Assembly (NCBI GenBank): GCA_017935145.1
Contig: JAGBIE010000017.1
Coordinates: 1 to 44,990 of the forward strand
Direction of reading: 5' to 3'
DNA: 44,990 nt
DNA from: Oscillospiraceae bacterium
GTDB taxonomy: Bacteria; Bacillota; Clostridia; Oscillospirales; Oscillospiraceae
Positions within the stretch are counted from its first letter, which is position 1. Each line of letters opens with the position of its first letter. A model generated the notes under the pieces. The model searched no databases and was not told the DNA's origin. It saw nothing but the letters and a program-made list of their open reading frames with translations. Shown here piece by piece: positions 29,762 to 38,899 of the stretch. A program made the position numbers and the translations under genes.

Positions 29762-31956
29762 TTGAACGAGAACAATTATTTCAGGATATGATGCGTTCCA
29801 TCGCCCGCTACGCACCTTATGCCGATGAAAGTCGCATCCGCAAGGCATTCGCCTTGGCGGACAAGCGCCACGCATCGCAGGTGCGCCGTAGTGGTGAGCC
29901 GTATATCATCCATCCCGTAGCCGTGGCAGAGATTGTGGCGGAAATGGGTTTGGATACCGATGCCATTGTGGCATCTCTGCTCCACGACTGTTTGGAGGAT
30001 ACCGCCACCAGTTACGATGAAATTGCCACGGAATTTGGCACGGCAGTTGCCCAGATGGTGGAGGGCGTTACCAAACTGACACGAGTGCAGTATTCCTCTT
30101 TGGAAGAACAGCAGATGGAAAACCTGCGGAAGATGTTCATGGCCATGAGCAAGGATATCCGCGTGATTCTCATTAAAATCGCCGACCGTCTGCACAATAT
30201 GCGTACCATGCAGTACCAAAAGCCCGAAAAACAGGTGTCTAAATCCATGGAGACCATGGAGATTTATGCTCCTTTGGCGCACCGTCTTGGTATGCAGAAG
30301 ATTAAATGGGAACTGGAAGACCGCGCTCTGCAATATCTAGACCCCACTGCCTACAAGGATATTTTGGACTTCCTGGAACAGCATCATGATGAAGCCGAAG
30401 CCTTTATGAACGAGATTCAGGACACTCTGCGGGAGAGAATGCAAACCGTGGGCATCCAGAGCAGTATCTATGGGCGCATTAAGCACATCTACTCCATCTA
30501 CCGCAAAATGAAAGCCCAGCACAAGAGCATGGATGAACTCTATGACCTGTATGCTTTCCGTGTGGTGGTGGATACTATCCCCGACTGCTACAATGTGTTA
30601 GGTCACATCCATGACCTGTATCACCTGGTGCCTGGGCGCTTTAAGGACTATATCTCCACCCCCAAGCCCAATATGTATCAGTCTTTGCACACCACGGTCA
30701 TCGGCAAACGAGGCATTCCCTTTGAGGTGCAAATCCGCACTTGGGATATGCACCAGACCGCTGAATATGGCGTTGCCGCTCACTGGAAGTATAAAGACGG
30801 CATTAGTAGCAATAAAGATAACAACGAGAAAGAGTTTGAATGGGTGCGCCGTCTGCTGGAAAGCCAGCAGGATACGGAAGCGGAGGACTATATCCACTCT
30901 CTCAAAGTGGATATGTTCGATGACGAAGTGTTCGTCTTTACCCCCCGTGGTAAGGTGATTTCCCTGCCTGCAGGTTCGACCCCCATCGACTTTGCCTATG
31001 CGGTGCACTCCGCTGTGGGTAACTCCATGGTGGGCGCTAAGGTCAATAACCGCATTGCGGGCTACGATTGGACTCTCAACAATGGCGATGTGGTGGAAAT
31101 TCTCACCTCCAAGAGCGCCAAAGGTCCCAGCCGTGACTGGCTGAATATCTGCAAGAGTAACCAAGCGCGAATTAAAATCAAGCAGTGGTTCAAGAAAGAA
31201 AAGCGGGAAGAAAATGTGGCCCGTGGCAAGGCCAGTATGGAAGGCGAACTGCGCCGACTGAACCTCAACCCCTCCATTTTGCAGGAGGAAGAAACCCGCA
31301 ATATCATCCTCAAAAAACTGGCATTTGACGAACTGGAAGACCTGTTTGCCGCTGTGGGTTACGGCGGTATGACAGCATTTAAGGCGGTCAACCGCATTAA
31401 GGATGAAATTCTCCGTCTGCACAAGGCACAGCCCCAGCAGGCAGAAAATATCCCCCTGAAATTCCCTGCAGAGCAAACGCAGCCCAAGCACCGCTCCTTT
31501 GCCGCATCGGGCGTAATTGTGGAAGATATTCCCACCTGCATGGTGAAATTCTCCCGCTGTTGCACCCCCGTTCCTGGGGACGATATTGTGGGCTTTATCA
31601 CCAAAGGCTATGGCGTTTCCGTCCACCGCAAGGACTGCGTCAATGCCCAAGGCATGGATGATCCCAATCAAAGCGGTCGCTGGGTGAAGGTATCTTGGGC
31701 CAGCGATGGTGGGGCATTCTCCACCAGCCTCGAAATCCTCTCCCTCAACCGCGATGGTCTTGTCATGGACTTGGCCACCGCCATGACGGCGCTGAAAGTC
31801 AAGGTGACGGAACTTTCCTCCCGCGCCTTAAACGATGGCACTGCCATCACCAACCTCACCTTCCAAGTTTCCGATGTGGGTGAACTGGAAGCGGTCAAAT
31901 CTCGTCTGCGTGCCATCCAAGGCGTCACGGACATTCATCGGGGGCACGGAGCATGA
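29758..31956 (+). CDS. relA: Bifunctional (p)ppGpp synthetase/hydrolase (Rel/SpoT family)
   Basis: The 732-residue protein has the full Rel architecture. The HD hydrolase domain comes first (VASLLHDCLEDT). The synthetase domain carries RFKDYI, NMYQSLHTTV and EVQIRTWDMHQTAEYG. The TGS domain follows (VFVFTPRGKVISLP), then a zinc-finger/helical region (CMVKFSRCCTPVPGD) and a C-terminal ACT domain. The RFKD motif (RxKD) and intact HDxxED indicate a bifunctional enzyme that makes and removes the alarmone. It governs the stringent response. Translation is coupled to recJ upstream and dtd downstream through four-base ATGA overlaps. Confidence 0.96.
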   Translation: MIEREQLFQDMMRSIARYAPYADESRIRKAFALADKRHASQVRRSGEPYIIHPVAVAEIVAEMGLDTDAIVASLLHDCLEDTATSYDEIATEFGTAVAQMVEGVTKLTRVQYSSLEEQQMENLRKMFMAMSKDIRVILIKIADRLHNMRTMQYQKPEKQVSKSMETMEIYAPLAHRLGMQKIKWELEDRALQYLDPTAYKDILDFLEQHHDEAEAFMNEIQDTLRERMQTVGIQSSIYGRIKHIYSIYRKMKAQHKSMDELYDLYAFRVVVDTIPDCYNVLGHIHDLYHLVPGRFKDYISTPKPNMYQSLHTTVIGKRGIPFEVQIRTWDMHQTAEYGVAAHWKYKDGISSNKDNNEKEFEWVRRLLESQQDTEAEDYIHSLKVDMFDDEVFVFTPRGKVISLPAGSTPIDFAYAVHSAVGNSMVGAKVNNRIAGYDWTLNNGDVVEILTSKSAKGPSRDWLNICKSNQARIKIKQWFKKEKREENVARGKASMEGELRRLNLNPSILQEEETRNIILKKLAFDELEDLFAAVGYGGMTAFKAVNRIKDEILRLHKAQPQQAENIPLKFPAEQTQPKHRSFAASGVIVEDIPTCMVKFSRCCTPVPGDDIVGFITKGYGVSVHRKDCVNAQGMDDPNQSGRWVKVSWASDGGAFSTSLEILSLNRDGLVMDLATAMTALKVKVTELSSRALNDGTAITNLTFQVSDVGELEAVKSRLRAIQGVTDIHRGHGA

Positions 31957-32399
31957 GAGCAGTTGTCACCCGCGTAAAACACGCATCGGTTACCATTGAC
32001 GGGGCAGAAACCGCCCGCATCGGGCAAGGTTTTCTCATCCTGTTGGGCATTGCCCCTACGGATAGCCCCGCCCTTTCCACCAAATTGGCGGAAAAAATCC
32101 TCTCCCTGCGGGTCTTTGAGGATGAAAACGGCAAAATGAATCGCTCCCTCCATGATTGCGGGGGCGAGGTTTTGGTGGTGAGCCAGTTTACCCTCTATGC
32201 CGATTGTAAACATGGGCGCAGACCCAGTTTTACAGGCGCGGCAGGCCCCCAGATTGCCATCCCTCTCTATGAGCATTTCTTGCAGGAGTGCGCCCGACTG
32301 GGCTTTATGCCCCAGCACGGGGAATTTGGCGCTGACATGAAGGTGGATTCCCTCAATGACGGCCCAGTGACCCTGCTTCTTGACACCGATTCTCTCTAA
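31953..32399 (+). CDS. dtd: D-aminoacyl-tRNA deacylase
   Basis: This 148-residue enzyme removes D-amino acids mischarged on tRNA. Both signature motifs are present: SQFTLYAD (SQFTL, residues about 75-82) and the Gly-cisPro motif in NDGPVT near residue 138. Length and N-terminus (MRAVVTRVKHASVTI) match the family. The start overlaps the rel stop (ATGA). The pairing of rel with dtd is common in Bacillota. Confidence 0.96.
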   Translation: MRAVVTRVKHASVTIDGAETARIGQGFLILLGIAPTDSPALSTKLAEKILSLRVFEDENGKMNRSLHDCGGEVLVVSQFTLYADCKHGRRPSFTGAAGPQIAIPLYEHFLQECARLGFMPQHGEFGADMKVDSLNDGPVTLLLDTDSL

Positions 32400-32420
32400 A
32401 TTTCCCCAAGGAGGCCCAGC

Positions 32421-33011
32421 ATGCAAGTTGATACTTTCCCCATGGGGCCTCTGGCCACCAATTGCTATCTTCTGTCCCACAATGGTCACGCCTTTGTCAT
32501 TGACCCCGCCGAAGATGGAGAGAGTCTATATCGTCTCCTCACGGACAGGGGACTTGTGTTAGACGGCATTTTGCTGACCCACGCCCACTATGACCATATG
32601 GGCGGTCTCAAAGCCCTTTATAACCTAACGGGGGCAGATGTATATCTGCATCCTGCGGATTTTCCCATTGGCAAAGTCATGGGTGGTGGTCATTTGACTG
32701 TGCCCACCCTCCCCTATCCCGCCCATTTGAGTTTGGCAGGGGAAAAAATCATCGTCCACAGCACCCCGGGGCATTCTCCCGGCTCGGTGACTTTGGAGTG
32801 GGGCGATATGCTCTTTACGGGGGACACCCTCTTTGCCCAATCCTGCGGACGGGTGGATTTTGTGGGTGGCAGTTGGGATGAGATGAAAACATCCCTCCGC
32901 GCCCTTGCCATGCTGGACGGGGACAGAAAAGTCCTCCCTGGGCATGGAGAGAGTAGCACTCTCGACTTAGAGCGCCGTGAAAATCCCTACATGCGGGAGG
33001 CGCTACGGTGA
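32421..33011 (+). CDS. MBL-fold metallo-hydrolase (glyoxalase II-like)
   Basis: The 196-residue single-domain metallo-beta-lactamase fold has LTHAHYDHMGG (the two-metal HxHxDH motif, about residue 55), a second histidine in STPGHSPGSV, an aspartate in LFTGDTLF and a final histidine in LPGHGESS. This is the YcbL/glyoxalase II-like type seen after dtd in many Bacillota. It probably hydrolyses a thioester; the substrate is unknown. AGGAGG precedes the ATG. The stop overlaps the next start by one base. Confidence 0.9.
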   Translation: MQVDTFPMGPLATNCYLLSHNGHAFVIDPAEDGESLYRLLTDRGLVLDGILLTHAHYDHMGGLKALYNLTGADVYLHPADFPIGKVMGGGHLTVPTLPYPAHLSLAGEKIIVHSTPGHSPGSVTLEWGDMLFTGDTLFAQSCGRVDFVGGSWDEMKTSLRALAMLDGDRKVLPGHGESSTLDLERRENPYMREALR

Positions 33012-34462
33012 TGAAACTGTATCTCAAAGGTCACAGCGACCTCTATGCGGTGGAGCAACTGCAAATGCAGTTGTTCCCCAGTGAAAATTCCCTCTTGGTG
33101 CAAGAAGAGTTTCGTCATGAAGACGGAACGATTTCCGCTCTTCATCGGGGGAAAATTTATCTCACCGCCACGGCTAAGATTTATTATGGTGGCAAAATCG
33201 GTTACGCCTCTCGCCGAATTTTGGCGAAAAAGGAATCCGTGCGCTTACGGCGCAGAATTTTACAACAGGCTTACTATCTTGCCGCCCTACAGGTGCTTCC
33301 CACTGCTCCCCCTTGGGGCGCTATGGCGGGGGTGCGACCCTCGAAACTCTCCACGGCATATCTCATGGAAGGGCACAGCGTGGAGCAGTGCGATAAGATG
33401 CTTCGCGATGTGTATTTTGTATCCCCCGACCGCCGTAGACTTTGCATAGACTCCTCTCTGCGGACTTTGGCGGCGGCGGAACTTTTGCGGGAGAAGGATT
33501 TATCCCTCTACATTGGCATTCCCTTTTGCCCCAGCAGATGTTCCTACTGCTCCTTTGTGAGTCAGAGCATCGAAAAGTGCGGGGATTTGGTAGAGCCGTA
33601 CTTAGATGCCCTCTGCCGTGAGATTGCGGAGACGGGTCGGCTTCTACGGGAGAGCGACTACTCCATCCGCACCCTCTACATTGGCGGTGGTACACCCACC
33701 AGTTTATCCACTCCGCAAATGAGCAGGCTTCTTTCTGCCATTCGGGAGCATTTTGACCTCTCTCAGTGCTTAGAATTCACTGTGGAGGGCGGTCGACCCG
33801 ATACTTTAGATGCAGAAAAACTCTTTGCCATCTCGGGGGCAGGCGTGGGCCGAATGAGCATTAACCCCCAAACCATGAATGACCATGTGCTTTCCGTCAT
33901 CGGTCGCCGTCACACGGCTAAGGAAGCTGTGGAGGCGTATCGCATGGCGCAAAGAGCGCGTTTTACGGATATTAACATGGACCTGATTGCAGGTCTGCCC
34001 GATGATAGCCCCGCATCTTTCCGCAACACCTTGGAAAAAGTCATCGCCTTAGAGCCCAGCAACATCACGGTGCATACCTTAGCCCTAAAAAAGGGCGCGG
34101 ATTTGTTTTTCTCCCGTGCCCATCTTCCCACAGGGGAAGAGGTGACCCAGATGCTCCACGATGCCAATGCTCTTTTGCGGGAAAACGGCTACGCCCCTTA
34201 CTATCTCTACCGCCAAAAGTATTCTTCCGGCAGTTTTGAGAATGTGGGTTGGTGCAAAGAAGGGCATGACTGCCTGTACAACATCTACATGATGGAAGAA
34301 CTCCACAGCATTTTGGCTTTGGGCGCTGGTGGCATGAACAAAGTGCAGTACAAAAAGGATGACTTGGAACGATTCCACAATCCCAAGTTCCCGCAGGAAT
34401 ATATCCGCAATATTGACGATATTTTGGAAAAGAAACGGCAGATTTTCTCTCTCCTGCCGTAA
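33011..34462 (+). CDS. hemZ: Coproporphyrinogen dehydrogenase HemZ-like radical SAM protein
   Basis: This 483-residue protein has a radical SAM core with the cluster motif CPSRCSYCSF (CxxxCxxC) at about residues 175-184, then LYIGGGTPTSLS, DINMDLIAGLPDD and the HemN-type C-terminal region. The long N-terminal region of about 160 residues is typical of HemZ rather than HemN. Related enzymes decarboxylate coproporphyrinogen III in heme synthesis, but many anaerobes keep HemZ without a heme pathway, so the true substrate is uncertain. GGGAGG lies upstream of the ATG at 33011, which overlaps the previous stop (TGATG). A GTG at 33008 is an alternative. Confidence 0.9.
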   Translation: MKLYLKGHSDLYAVEQLQMQLFPSENSLLVQEEFRHEDGTISALHRGKIYLTATAKIYYGGKIGYASRRILAKKESVRLRRRILQQAYYLAALQVLPTAPPWGAMAGVRPSKLSTAYLMEGHSVEQCDKMLRDVYFVSPDRRRLCIDSSLRTLAAAELLREKDLSLYIGIPFCPSRCSYCSFVSQSIEKCGDLVEPYLDALCREIAETGRLLRESDYSIRTLYIGGGTPTSLSTPQMSRLLSAIREHFDLSQCLEFTVEGGRPDTLDAEKLFAISGAGVGRMSINPQTMNDHVLSVIGRRHTAKEAVEAYRMAQRARFTDINMDLIAGLPDDSPASFRNTLEKVIALEPSNITVHTLALKKGADLFFSRAHLPTGEEVTQMLHDANALLRENGYAPYYLYRQKYSSGSFENVGWCKEGHDCLYNIYMMEELHSILALGAGGMNKVQYKKDDLERFHNPKFPQEYIRNIDDILEKKRQIFSLLP

Positions 34463-34473
34463 AGGAGGCCCTT

Positions 34474-35802
34474 ATGGATACCCTATTTACCCATGTTTCC
34501 GTGGTGACCATGGATAACGCCCTGACTGTCCTCACGGACGCCTTTGTGGGCATTACTGATGGCAAGATTAGCCACTTGAGCAAAACTCCCCCCGCGGAAA
34601 GTGACAAGCCCCAGACCATCATCGATGCCACAGGCATGGTGATGATGCCAGGTCTTGTGAACTGCCATACCCATCTGCCCATGAGTTTCCTCCGTGGTTA
34701 TGCGGACGATTACGATTTGGACACTTGGCTTCATGAGTACATTTTCCCGCGGGAAGACCGCTTAGATGCCCGTGCTGTCAAGGCGGCAACCCTCCTCTCC
34801 ATCGCAGAGTGCCTGCGCTTTGGCATTACCTCCGTTTCCGATATGTATATGCACTGCGATGCCATTGCCGAGGCCGTGGCGGAAGCGGGCATTAAAGCCA
34901 ACCTCTCCCGTGGCACTACCATGTTTATTGGGGATGATTTTGACGAAAAAACCTTCCCCGCCTGTGTGGAACTGCGGGAACTGAAAAAGAAATGGCACGG
35001 CTATGACAATGGCCGTATTCAAATTGAGGCCTCTATCCATGGGGAATACACCTCTACCCACCAGTTGTGGGATTACCTGAGCCGTTACTGCGCAGAAGAG
35101 GGCATTGGCATGCACATTCACCTTTCCGAAACGGAAAAGGAGCACAATGAATCCTTGGAGCGTAACGGCCTCACCCCCGCGCAGGTACTGGACTGCCACC
35201 ATGTGTTTGATGGTCGCGCCCAAGCCGCCCACTGCGTGCATCTGACAGAAGAGGATATGACCCTGTTGGGCAAGCGGAAAGTCACCGCCGTTCACTGCCC
35301 CGTGAGCAATCTGAAGCTGGCCAGCGGTCGGGCAGATGTCCTACAAATGGTCAAACACGGCATGAATGTGGCTTTGGGCACAGACGGCTCTGCCTCCAAC
35401 AACAATTTGGATATGTTTGAAGAGATGAAACTTTGCGCCCTCAACGCCAAGGAGCAAAACAAGGATGCTGGCATTTTTGGCGCGCAGGCAGCGCTGACCA
35501 TGGCCACTGTCTGTGGCGCTCGCGCCCAAGGCCGTGAAAAGGAATGTGGCATGCTGAAAGTGGGCATGGATGCAGACCTTTGTCTTTTGGATTTCACTCA
35601 GCCCCATCTCATCCCCTGCCACAATCTCATGAGCCATCTGGTCTATGCCGCCAGCGGTCACGATGTGGTCCTCACCATGGTGCGGGGCAAGATTCTCTAC
35701 TCCGCAGGCACATATCCCACCATTGATATGGGCAAGGTGTTGGAGGAATTCACCGCCTACACCATCCCCAAGGTATTTTCCGATGAGGAGGCCAAGGCAT
35801 GA
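34474..35802 (+). CDS. mtaD: Amidohydrolase, probable S-adenosylhomocysteine/methylthioadenosine deaminase
   Basis: The 442-residue protein is a subtype of the amidohydrolase superfamily. The metal-binding HxH is in NCHTHLPMSF. HIHLSETEKE supplies a further histidine and the catalytic glutamate. AAHCVHL and GTDGSASNNNLD supply the last histidine and the aspartate. FLRGYADDYDLDTWL is typical of the MtaD/TrzN/ATZ group. Such enzymes deaminate adenine nucleosides (SAH, MTA, 5'-deoxyadenosine) to inosine forms. 5'-Deoxyadenosine is a by-product of radical SAM chemistry, which may explain the neighbouring hemZ; this link is inference. AAAGGAGG precedes the ATG. Confidence 0.88.
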   Translation: MDTLFTHVSVVTMDNALTVLTDAFVGITDGKISHLSKTPPAESDKPQTIIDATGMVMMPGLVNCHTHLPMSFLRGYADDYDLDTWLHEYIFPREDRLDARAVKAATLLSIAECLRFGITSVSDMYMHCDAIAEAVAEAGIKANLSRGTTMFIGDDFDEKTFPACVELRELKKKWHGYDNGRIQIEASIHGEYTSTHQLWDYLSRYCAEEGIGMHIHLSETEKEHNESLERNGLTPAQVLDCHHVFDGRAQAAHCVHLTEEDMTLLGKRKVTAVHCPVSNLKLASGRADVLQMVKHGMNVALGTDGSASNNNLDMFEEMKLCALNAKEQNKDAGIFGAQAALTMATVCGARAQGREKECGMLKVGMDADLCLLDFTQPHLIPCHNLMSHLVYAASGHDVVLTMVRGKILYSAGTYPTIDMGKVLEEFTAYTIPKVFSDEEAKA

Positions 35803-37406
35803 ATGATCGGCCGGTAAAAAAGCAGTCCTTCCTCCACGGGGCGGCAGTGCTGGCCATGGCCACCTTGGTGGTAAAGGTCATTGGCATGTTCTACAAGATT
35901 CCCTTGCAGAACATTGTGGGAAACGCCGGCTACGGCTACTTTACCACTGCCTATGACATTTACTCCGTACTGCTGATGATTTCCACCACGGGTCTGCCCG
36001 TTGCCATGAGTCGCATGATTTCCGAAAGTCAAACGTTAGGACATACGGCGCAGATTCAGAAAATCTTCCGCACCAGCCTTTATGCCTTTTTGACTTTAGG
36101 CTTGGGCGGTACGCTCATTATGCTTTTGGGCGCGCAGTGGTTGGCAAAGGATGTCATGAACTCCCCCGGTTCTTGGATTGCCATACTGTGTCTCTCCCCC
36201 GCGGTGCTGTTTATTTGCATTATTTCCGCATTCCGCGGTTTCTTCCAAGGGCAGAGTAACATGTCTCCCACCTCTGTCAGTCAAGTGTTTGAGGCATTAT
36301 GTAAACTTATTATCGGCTTGGCACTGGCTTATGTGTTCACCCGCGTGTTTGACGATATCCCCTTGGGGGCAGGTGGCGCGATTTTGGGTGTGACCACGGG
36401 CTGTGTGGTGGCAATGCTCTATCTGTGGGCAAAATATCGCCGTGCTGTCAGGGGCGAAGCCTTCCAGCAAGGTCCTGTGGAAAGTGGCAAGGCTACCCTC
36501 AAGAAACTTCTCTCCATCGCCATTCCCATCACCTTGGGTGCGGCGGGTCTGCAAATCATCAACTTGGTGGATGCAGCGCTCAATATGCACCGTTTGCTGG
36601 ATGGATTGCATTATTCGCAGGAAATGGCAGATAATCTAAAGGGTATCTACAATTTCTGCCAGACCATTTTTAATCTGCCCTGCGCATTTATTACCCCCAT
36701 TACCATTTCTGTCATTCCCGCCATTACGGAGCATCTCACACGGCAAAACCGCCGTGGGGCAAAGGCGGTGGAAGATTCCGCCCTGCGGATGATGGGGCTG
36801 ATCTCCCTGCCCTGCGCTGTGGGTTTGGCGGTATTATCGGGCCCCATTTTGCAACTGCTTTGCGGTTATGAGGGGCAGGATTTGCAGGTGGGCGCAGGTA
36901 TCCTAGCGGTACTGGGCATTACCGTGGTGTTTAACTCTCTGGTGCTGACCACCAATGCCATCATGCAGGCCCATGGGGATGTGAAAACTCCCGTGGTGAA
37001 TATGCTCATCGGCGGTGTGGTAAAGGTTGGTGTCAACTACTGGCTGGTGGGCGTGGAGGATGTAAATATCCTTGGCGCTGCCATTGGCACTTTGTGCTGT
37101 TATGCTACCATCACCCTCTTAAACCTTGTTGCCATGCGCCGTTTGGCTACAGGCGGGAAATTCAGTTTTATGAAGATTCTCTTCCGTCCCTTGGCGGCAG
37201 CAGCATGCATGGGTCTTGTGGCGTTCTTCGCGAACCGCTTTTTGGGGAATTTTGTCTCCTCCCCCTCCCTCACATGCCTGCTTTCTGTGGCCGTGGGCGG
37301 GCTCACTTATTTCGTCTTAGTGGTGGTGTTTAAGGCCATTACTTACGAAGATTGCATTTTGCTCCCAAAAGGCGAAAAAATTGCAAAAATTCTCCGAATT
37401 CGGTGA
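35799..37406 (+). CDS. spoVB: MOP-superfamily flippase, SpoVB/polysaccharide-transport type
   Basis: The 535-residue protein has about 14 transmembrane segments. The N-terminus (FLHGAAVLAMATLVVKVIGMFYKIPLQNIVG) and SVLLMISTTGLPVAMSRMIS are typical of the SpoVB/YabM group of lipid-linked oligosaccharide flippases. They move peptidoglycan or polysaccharide precursors across the membrane, in some species for the spore cortex. It is followed by mazG, rqcP, yabP, yabQ, divIC and yabR, the same order as the yabM-yabR block of Bacillus subtilis. This supports the assignment. Its start overlaps the amidohydrolase stop (ATGA). Confidence 0.9.
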   Translation: MNDRPVKKQSFLHGAAVLAMATLVVKVIGMFYKIPLQNIVGNAGYGYFTTAYDIYSVLLMISTTGLPVAMSRMISESQTLGHTAQIQKIFRTSLYAFLTLGLGGTLIMLLGAQWLAKDVMNSPGSWIAILCLSPAVLFICIISAFRGFFQGQSNMSPTSVSQVFEALCKLIIGLALAYVFTRVFDDIPLGAGGAILGVTTGCVVAMLYLWAKYRRAVRGEAFQQGPVESGKATLKKLLSIAIPITLGAAGLQIINLVDAALNMHRLLDGLHYSQEMADNLKGIYNFCQTIFNLPCAFITPITISVIPAITEHLTRQNRRGAKAVEDSALRMMGLISLPCAVGLAVLSGPILQLLCGYEGQDLQVGAGILAVLGITVVFNSLVLTTNAIMQAHGDVKTPVVNMLIGGVVKVGVNYWLVGVEDVNILGAAIGTLCCYATITLLNLVAMRRLATGGKFSFMKILFRPLAAAACMGLVAFFANRFLGNFVSSPSLTCLLSVAVGGLTYFVLVVVFKAITYEDCILLPKGEKIAKILRIR

Positions 37407-37443
37407 AAATACACAAAATAACACTTGCAAAAGAGAGAAATAT

Positions 37444-38166
37444 ATGATAAATTTTATGAGTAAAGAGCATTATGATTTTGAAGACTTGCGGGCTTTGGTG
37501 GCCTTTCTCCGCAGTGAGAATGGCTGTCCGTGGGATCGGGTACAGACCCACGCCTCCATCCGCCGCAATTTTTTGGAAGAAGCCTATGAAGCTGTAGAGG
37601 GCATGGATCGGGACGATCCCGCGCTCATGCAGGAAGAATTTGGCGATGTTCTTCTGCAGGTGGTGTTCCACACAAATATCGAGGAAGACGCTGGCCGTTT
37701 TACCATGGAAGATGTGTGCGATACTGTTTGCAAGAAACTCATTTTCCGCCACCCCCATCTCTTTGCCCATATGGACACTGCCGATTGGGATTGGGAGGAA
37801 ATGAAACGGCAGGAAAAAGGCATGACCACCCAAAGCCAAGTGCTGGACGGTGTTGCCCGCACCTTGCCCGCCCTGATTCGTGGGGATAAACTCAGCGGAA
37901 AGATGGGTAAAATGAATTTGGGTTTCTCCTCCCCGCAAGAGGCGCTGGATACTGCCAAAGCCTCCTTGGAGAATTGTCCCACAGAAGATAGTTTGGGCAA
38001 AGCCCTCTTCTCCTTGGCTGCTACCTGCAAGCTGATGGATCTTGATCCGGAACAAATCCTCCACAACTACTGTGAGAAGATTGTGCAGAAAGCCACTGTG
38101 GCAGAAGAACAGGGTCGCCTGAACGAAATTGGGATTCAGCAGTTTCTTTCTTCGGAAGAAAACTGA
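37444..38166 (+). CDS. mazG: Nucleoside triphosphate pyrophosphohydrolase MazG
   Basis: The 240-residue protein has the MazG fold motifs: CPWDRVQTHASIRRNFLEEAYE split over residues about 29-50, EEFGDVLLQVVFH, and a second half with GKMNLGFSS and EDSLGKALFSLAA. The EExxE and ExxD residues bind Mg2+. The enzyme hydrolyses NTPs, including abnormal ones, to NMP and pyrophosphate. It corresponds to the MazG half of YabN; the N-terminal methyltransferase-like half of B. subtilis YabN is absent. The start at 37444 has AAGAGAG upstream; an ATG at 37456 is an alternative. Confidence 0.92.
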   Translation: MINFMSKEHYDFEDLRALVAFLRSENGCPWDRVQTHASIRRNFLEEAYEAVEGMDRDDPALMQEEFGDVLLQVVFHTNIEEDAGRFTMEDVCDTVCKKLIFRHPHLFAHMDTADWDWEEMKRQEKGMTTQSQVLDGVARTLPALIRGDKLSGKMGKMNLGFSSPQEALDTAKASLENCPTEDSLGKALFSLAATCKLMDLDPEQILHNYCEKIVQKATVAEEQGRLNEIGIQQFLSSEEN

Positions 38167-38219
38167 GAGTCATATCACTTTGAGTCAAAATGAAAACATA
38201 AGGAAAGAGGCGCACACGA

Positions 38220-38495
38220 ATGAACAAGACTGAACTCATCGCAGCAATCGCCGCTAAGACCGGCCTGTCCAAGAAGGACGCAGACAAGGCTCTCGCCGCC
38301 ACCATCGAAACCATTGCCGACACCATGGCTGCTGGCAACAAGGTGCAGTTGGTTGGTTTCGGTAGCTTCGAAACCAAGACCCGCGCTGCCCACGAAGGCC
38401 GCAACCCCCTGACCAAGGAAGTCATGATGTTCCCCGCAAAGACCGTGCCCGTGTTCAAAGCTGGCAAGGCTCTGAAGGACAAGGTCGCAAAGTAA
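38220..38495 (+). CDS. hup: HU-family DNA-binding protein
   Basis: This 91-residue histone-like protein bends and compacts DNA as a dimer. The N-terminus MNKTELIAAIAAKTGLSKKD, the beta-arm region (GFGSFETKTRAAHEGRNPLT) and the C-terminal KAGKALKD are all typical. Codon choice is strongly biased to preferred codons (AAG, CTG, GTC, ACC), as expected for an abundant protein. AGGAAAGAGG lies before the ATG. It sits between mazG and rqcP, an insertion in the sporulation-type cluster that is also common in other clostridia. Confidence 0.97.
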   Translation: MNKTELIAAIAAKTGLSKKDADKALAATIETIADTMAAGNKVQLVGFGSFETKTRAAHEGRNPLTKEVMMFPAKTVPVFKAGKALKDKVAK

Positions 38496-38518
38496 GAATT
38501 CCCCCAGAATTCCAAAAA

Positions 38519-38554
38519 TTTCGGCGGATGCAAGTCATCCGCCGAAACTTTTTT
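38519..38554 (+). terminator. Terminator of hup
   Basis: A perfect 12-bp stem TTTCGGCGGATG / CATCCGCCGAAA with loop CAAGT is followed by C and six T residues. Confidence 0.92.
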
Positions 38555-38568
38555 GAAAGGAGCATTTT

Positions 38569-38814
38569 ATGCGTCTGGACAAATTTCTCAAAGTATCCCG
38601 CCTGATTAAGCGCCGTACAGTAGCCAACGAGGCTTGCGACAATGCCCGCATCATGGTCAATGGTCGCGCCGCCAAGGCATCCTACGATGTGAAAGTGGGG
38701 GACAAAATCTCCATCCCTTTGGGTCAGCGCACTTTATGCGTGGAAGTGCTCTGCGTCCAGGACAACGTGCGCAAGGACGATGCTGCCCTACTGTATCGGG
38801 AAATTTCTGAATAA
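38569..38814 (+). CDS. rqcP: S4-domain RNA-binding protein RqcP (YabO/Hsp15-like)
   Basis: The 81-residue protein consists of one S4 RNA-binding domain (MRLDKFLKVSRLIKRRTVAN, RIMVNGRAAKASYDVKVGD). Position between mazG and yabP identifies it as RqcP, formerly YabO. RqcP binds stalled 50S subunits and helps RqcH add C-terminal alanine tails in ribosome quality control. AAAGGAG precedes the ATG. The strong terminator immediately upstream means expression needs read-through or a promoter I could not see. Confidence 0.92.
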   Translation: MRLDKFLKVSRLIKRRTVANEACDNARIMVNGRAAKASYDVKVGDKISIPLGQRTLCVEVLCVQDNVRKDDAALLYREISE

Positions 38815-38831
38815 ACACAAAAATTTTTCTG

Positions 38832-38860
38832 CGGACAGGCATAGTGCCTGTCCGTTCTTC
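38832..38860 (+). terminator. Hairpin between rqcP and yabP, weak terminator
   Basis: A 10-bp perfect stem CGGACAGGCA / TGCCTGTCCG has a TAG loop. It is followed by TTCTTC rather than a pure T-run, so termination may be partial. Confidence 0.65.
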
Positions 38861-38899
38861 GTATATATACAGAGATGAAAGGAAAAGGGGTGGGGCGAT

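Noticed and set aside
30598..31671. A 357-codon open frame antisense to the Rel gene
   Set aside because: Same reason: it is a shadow of a strongly supported gene.
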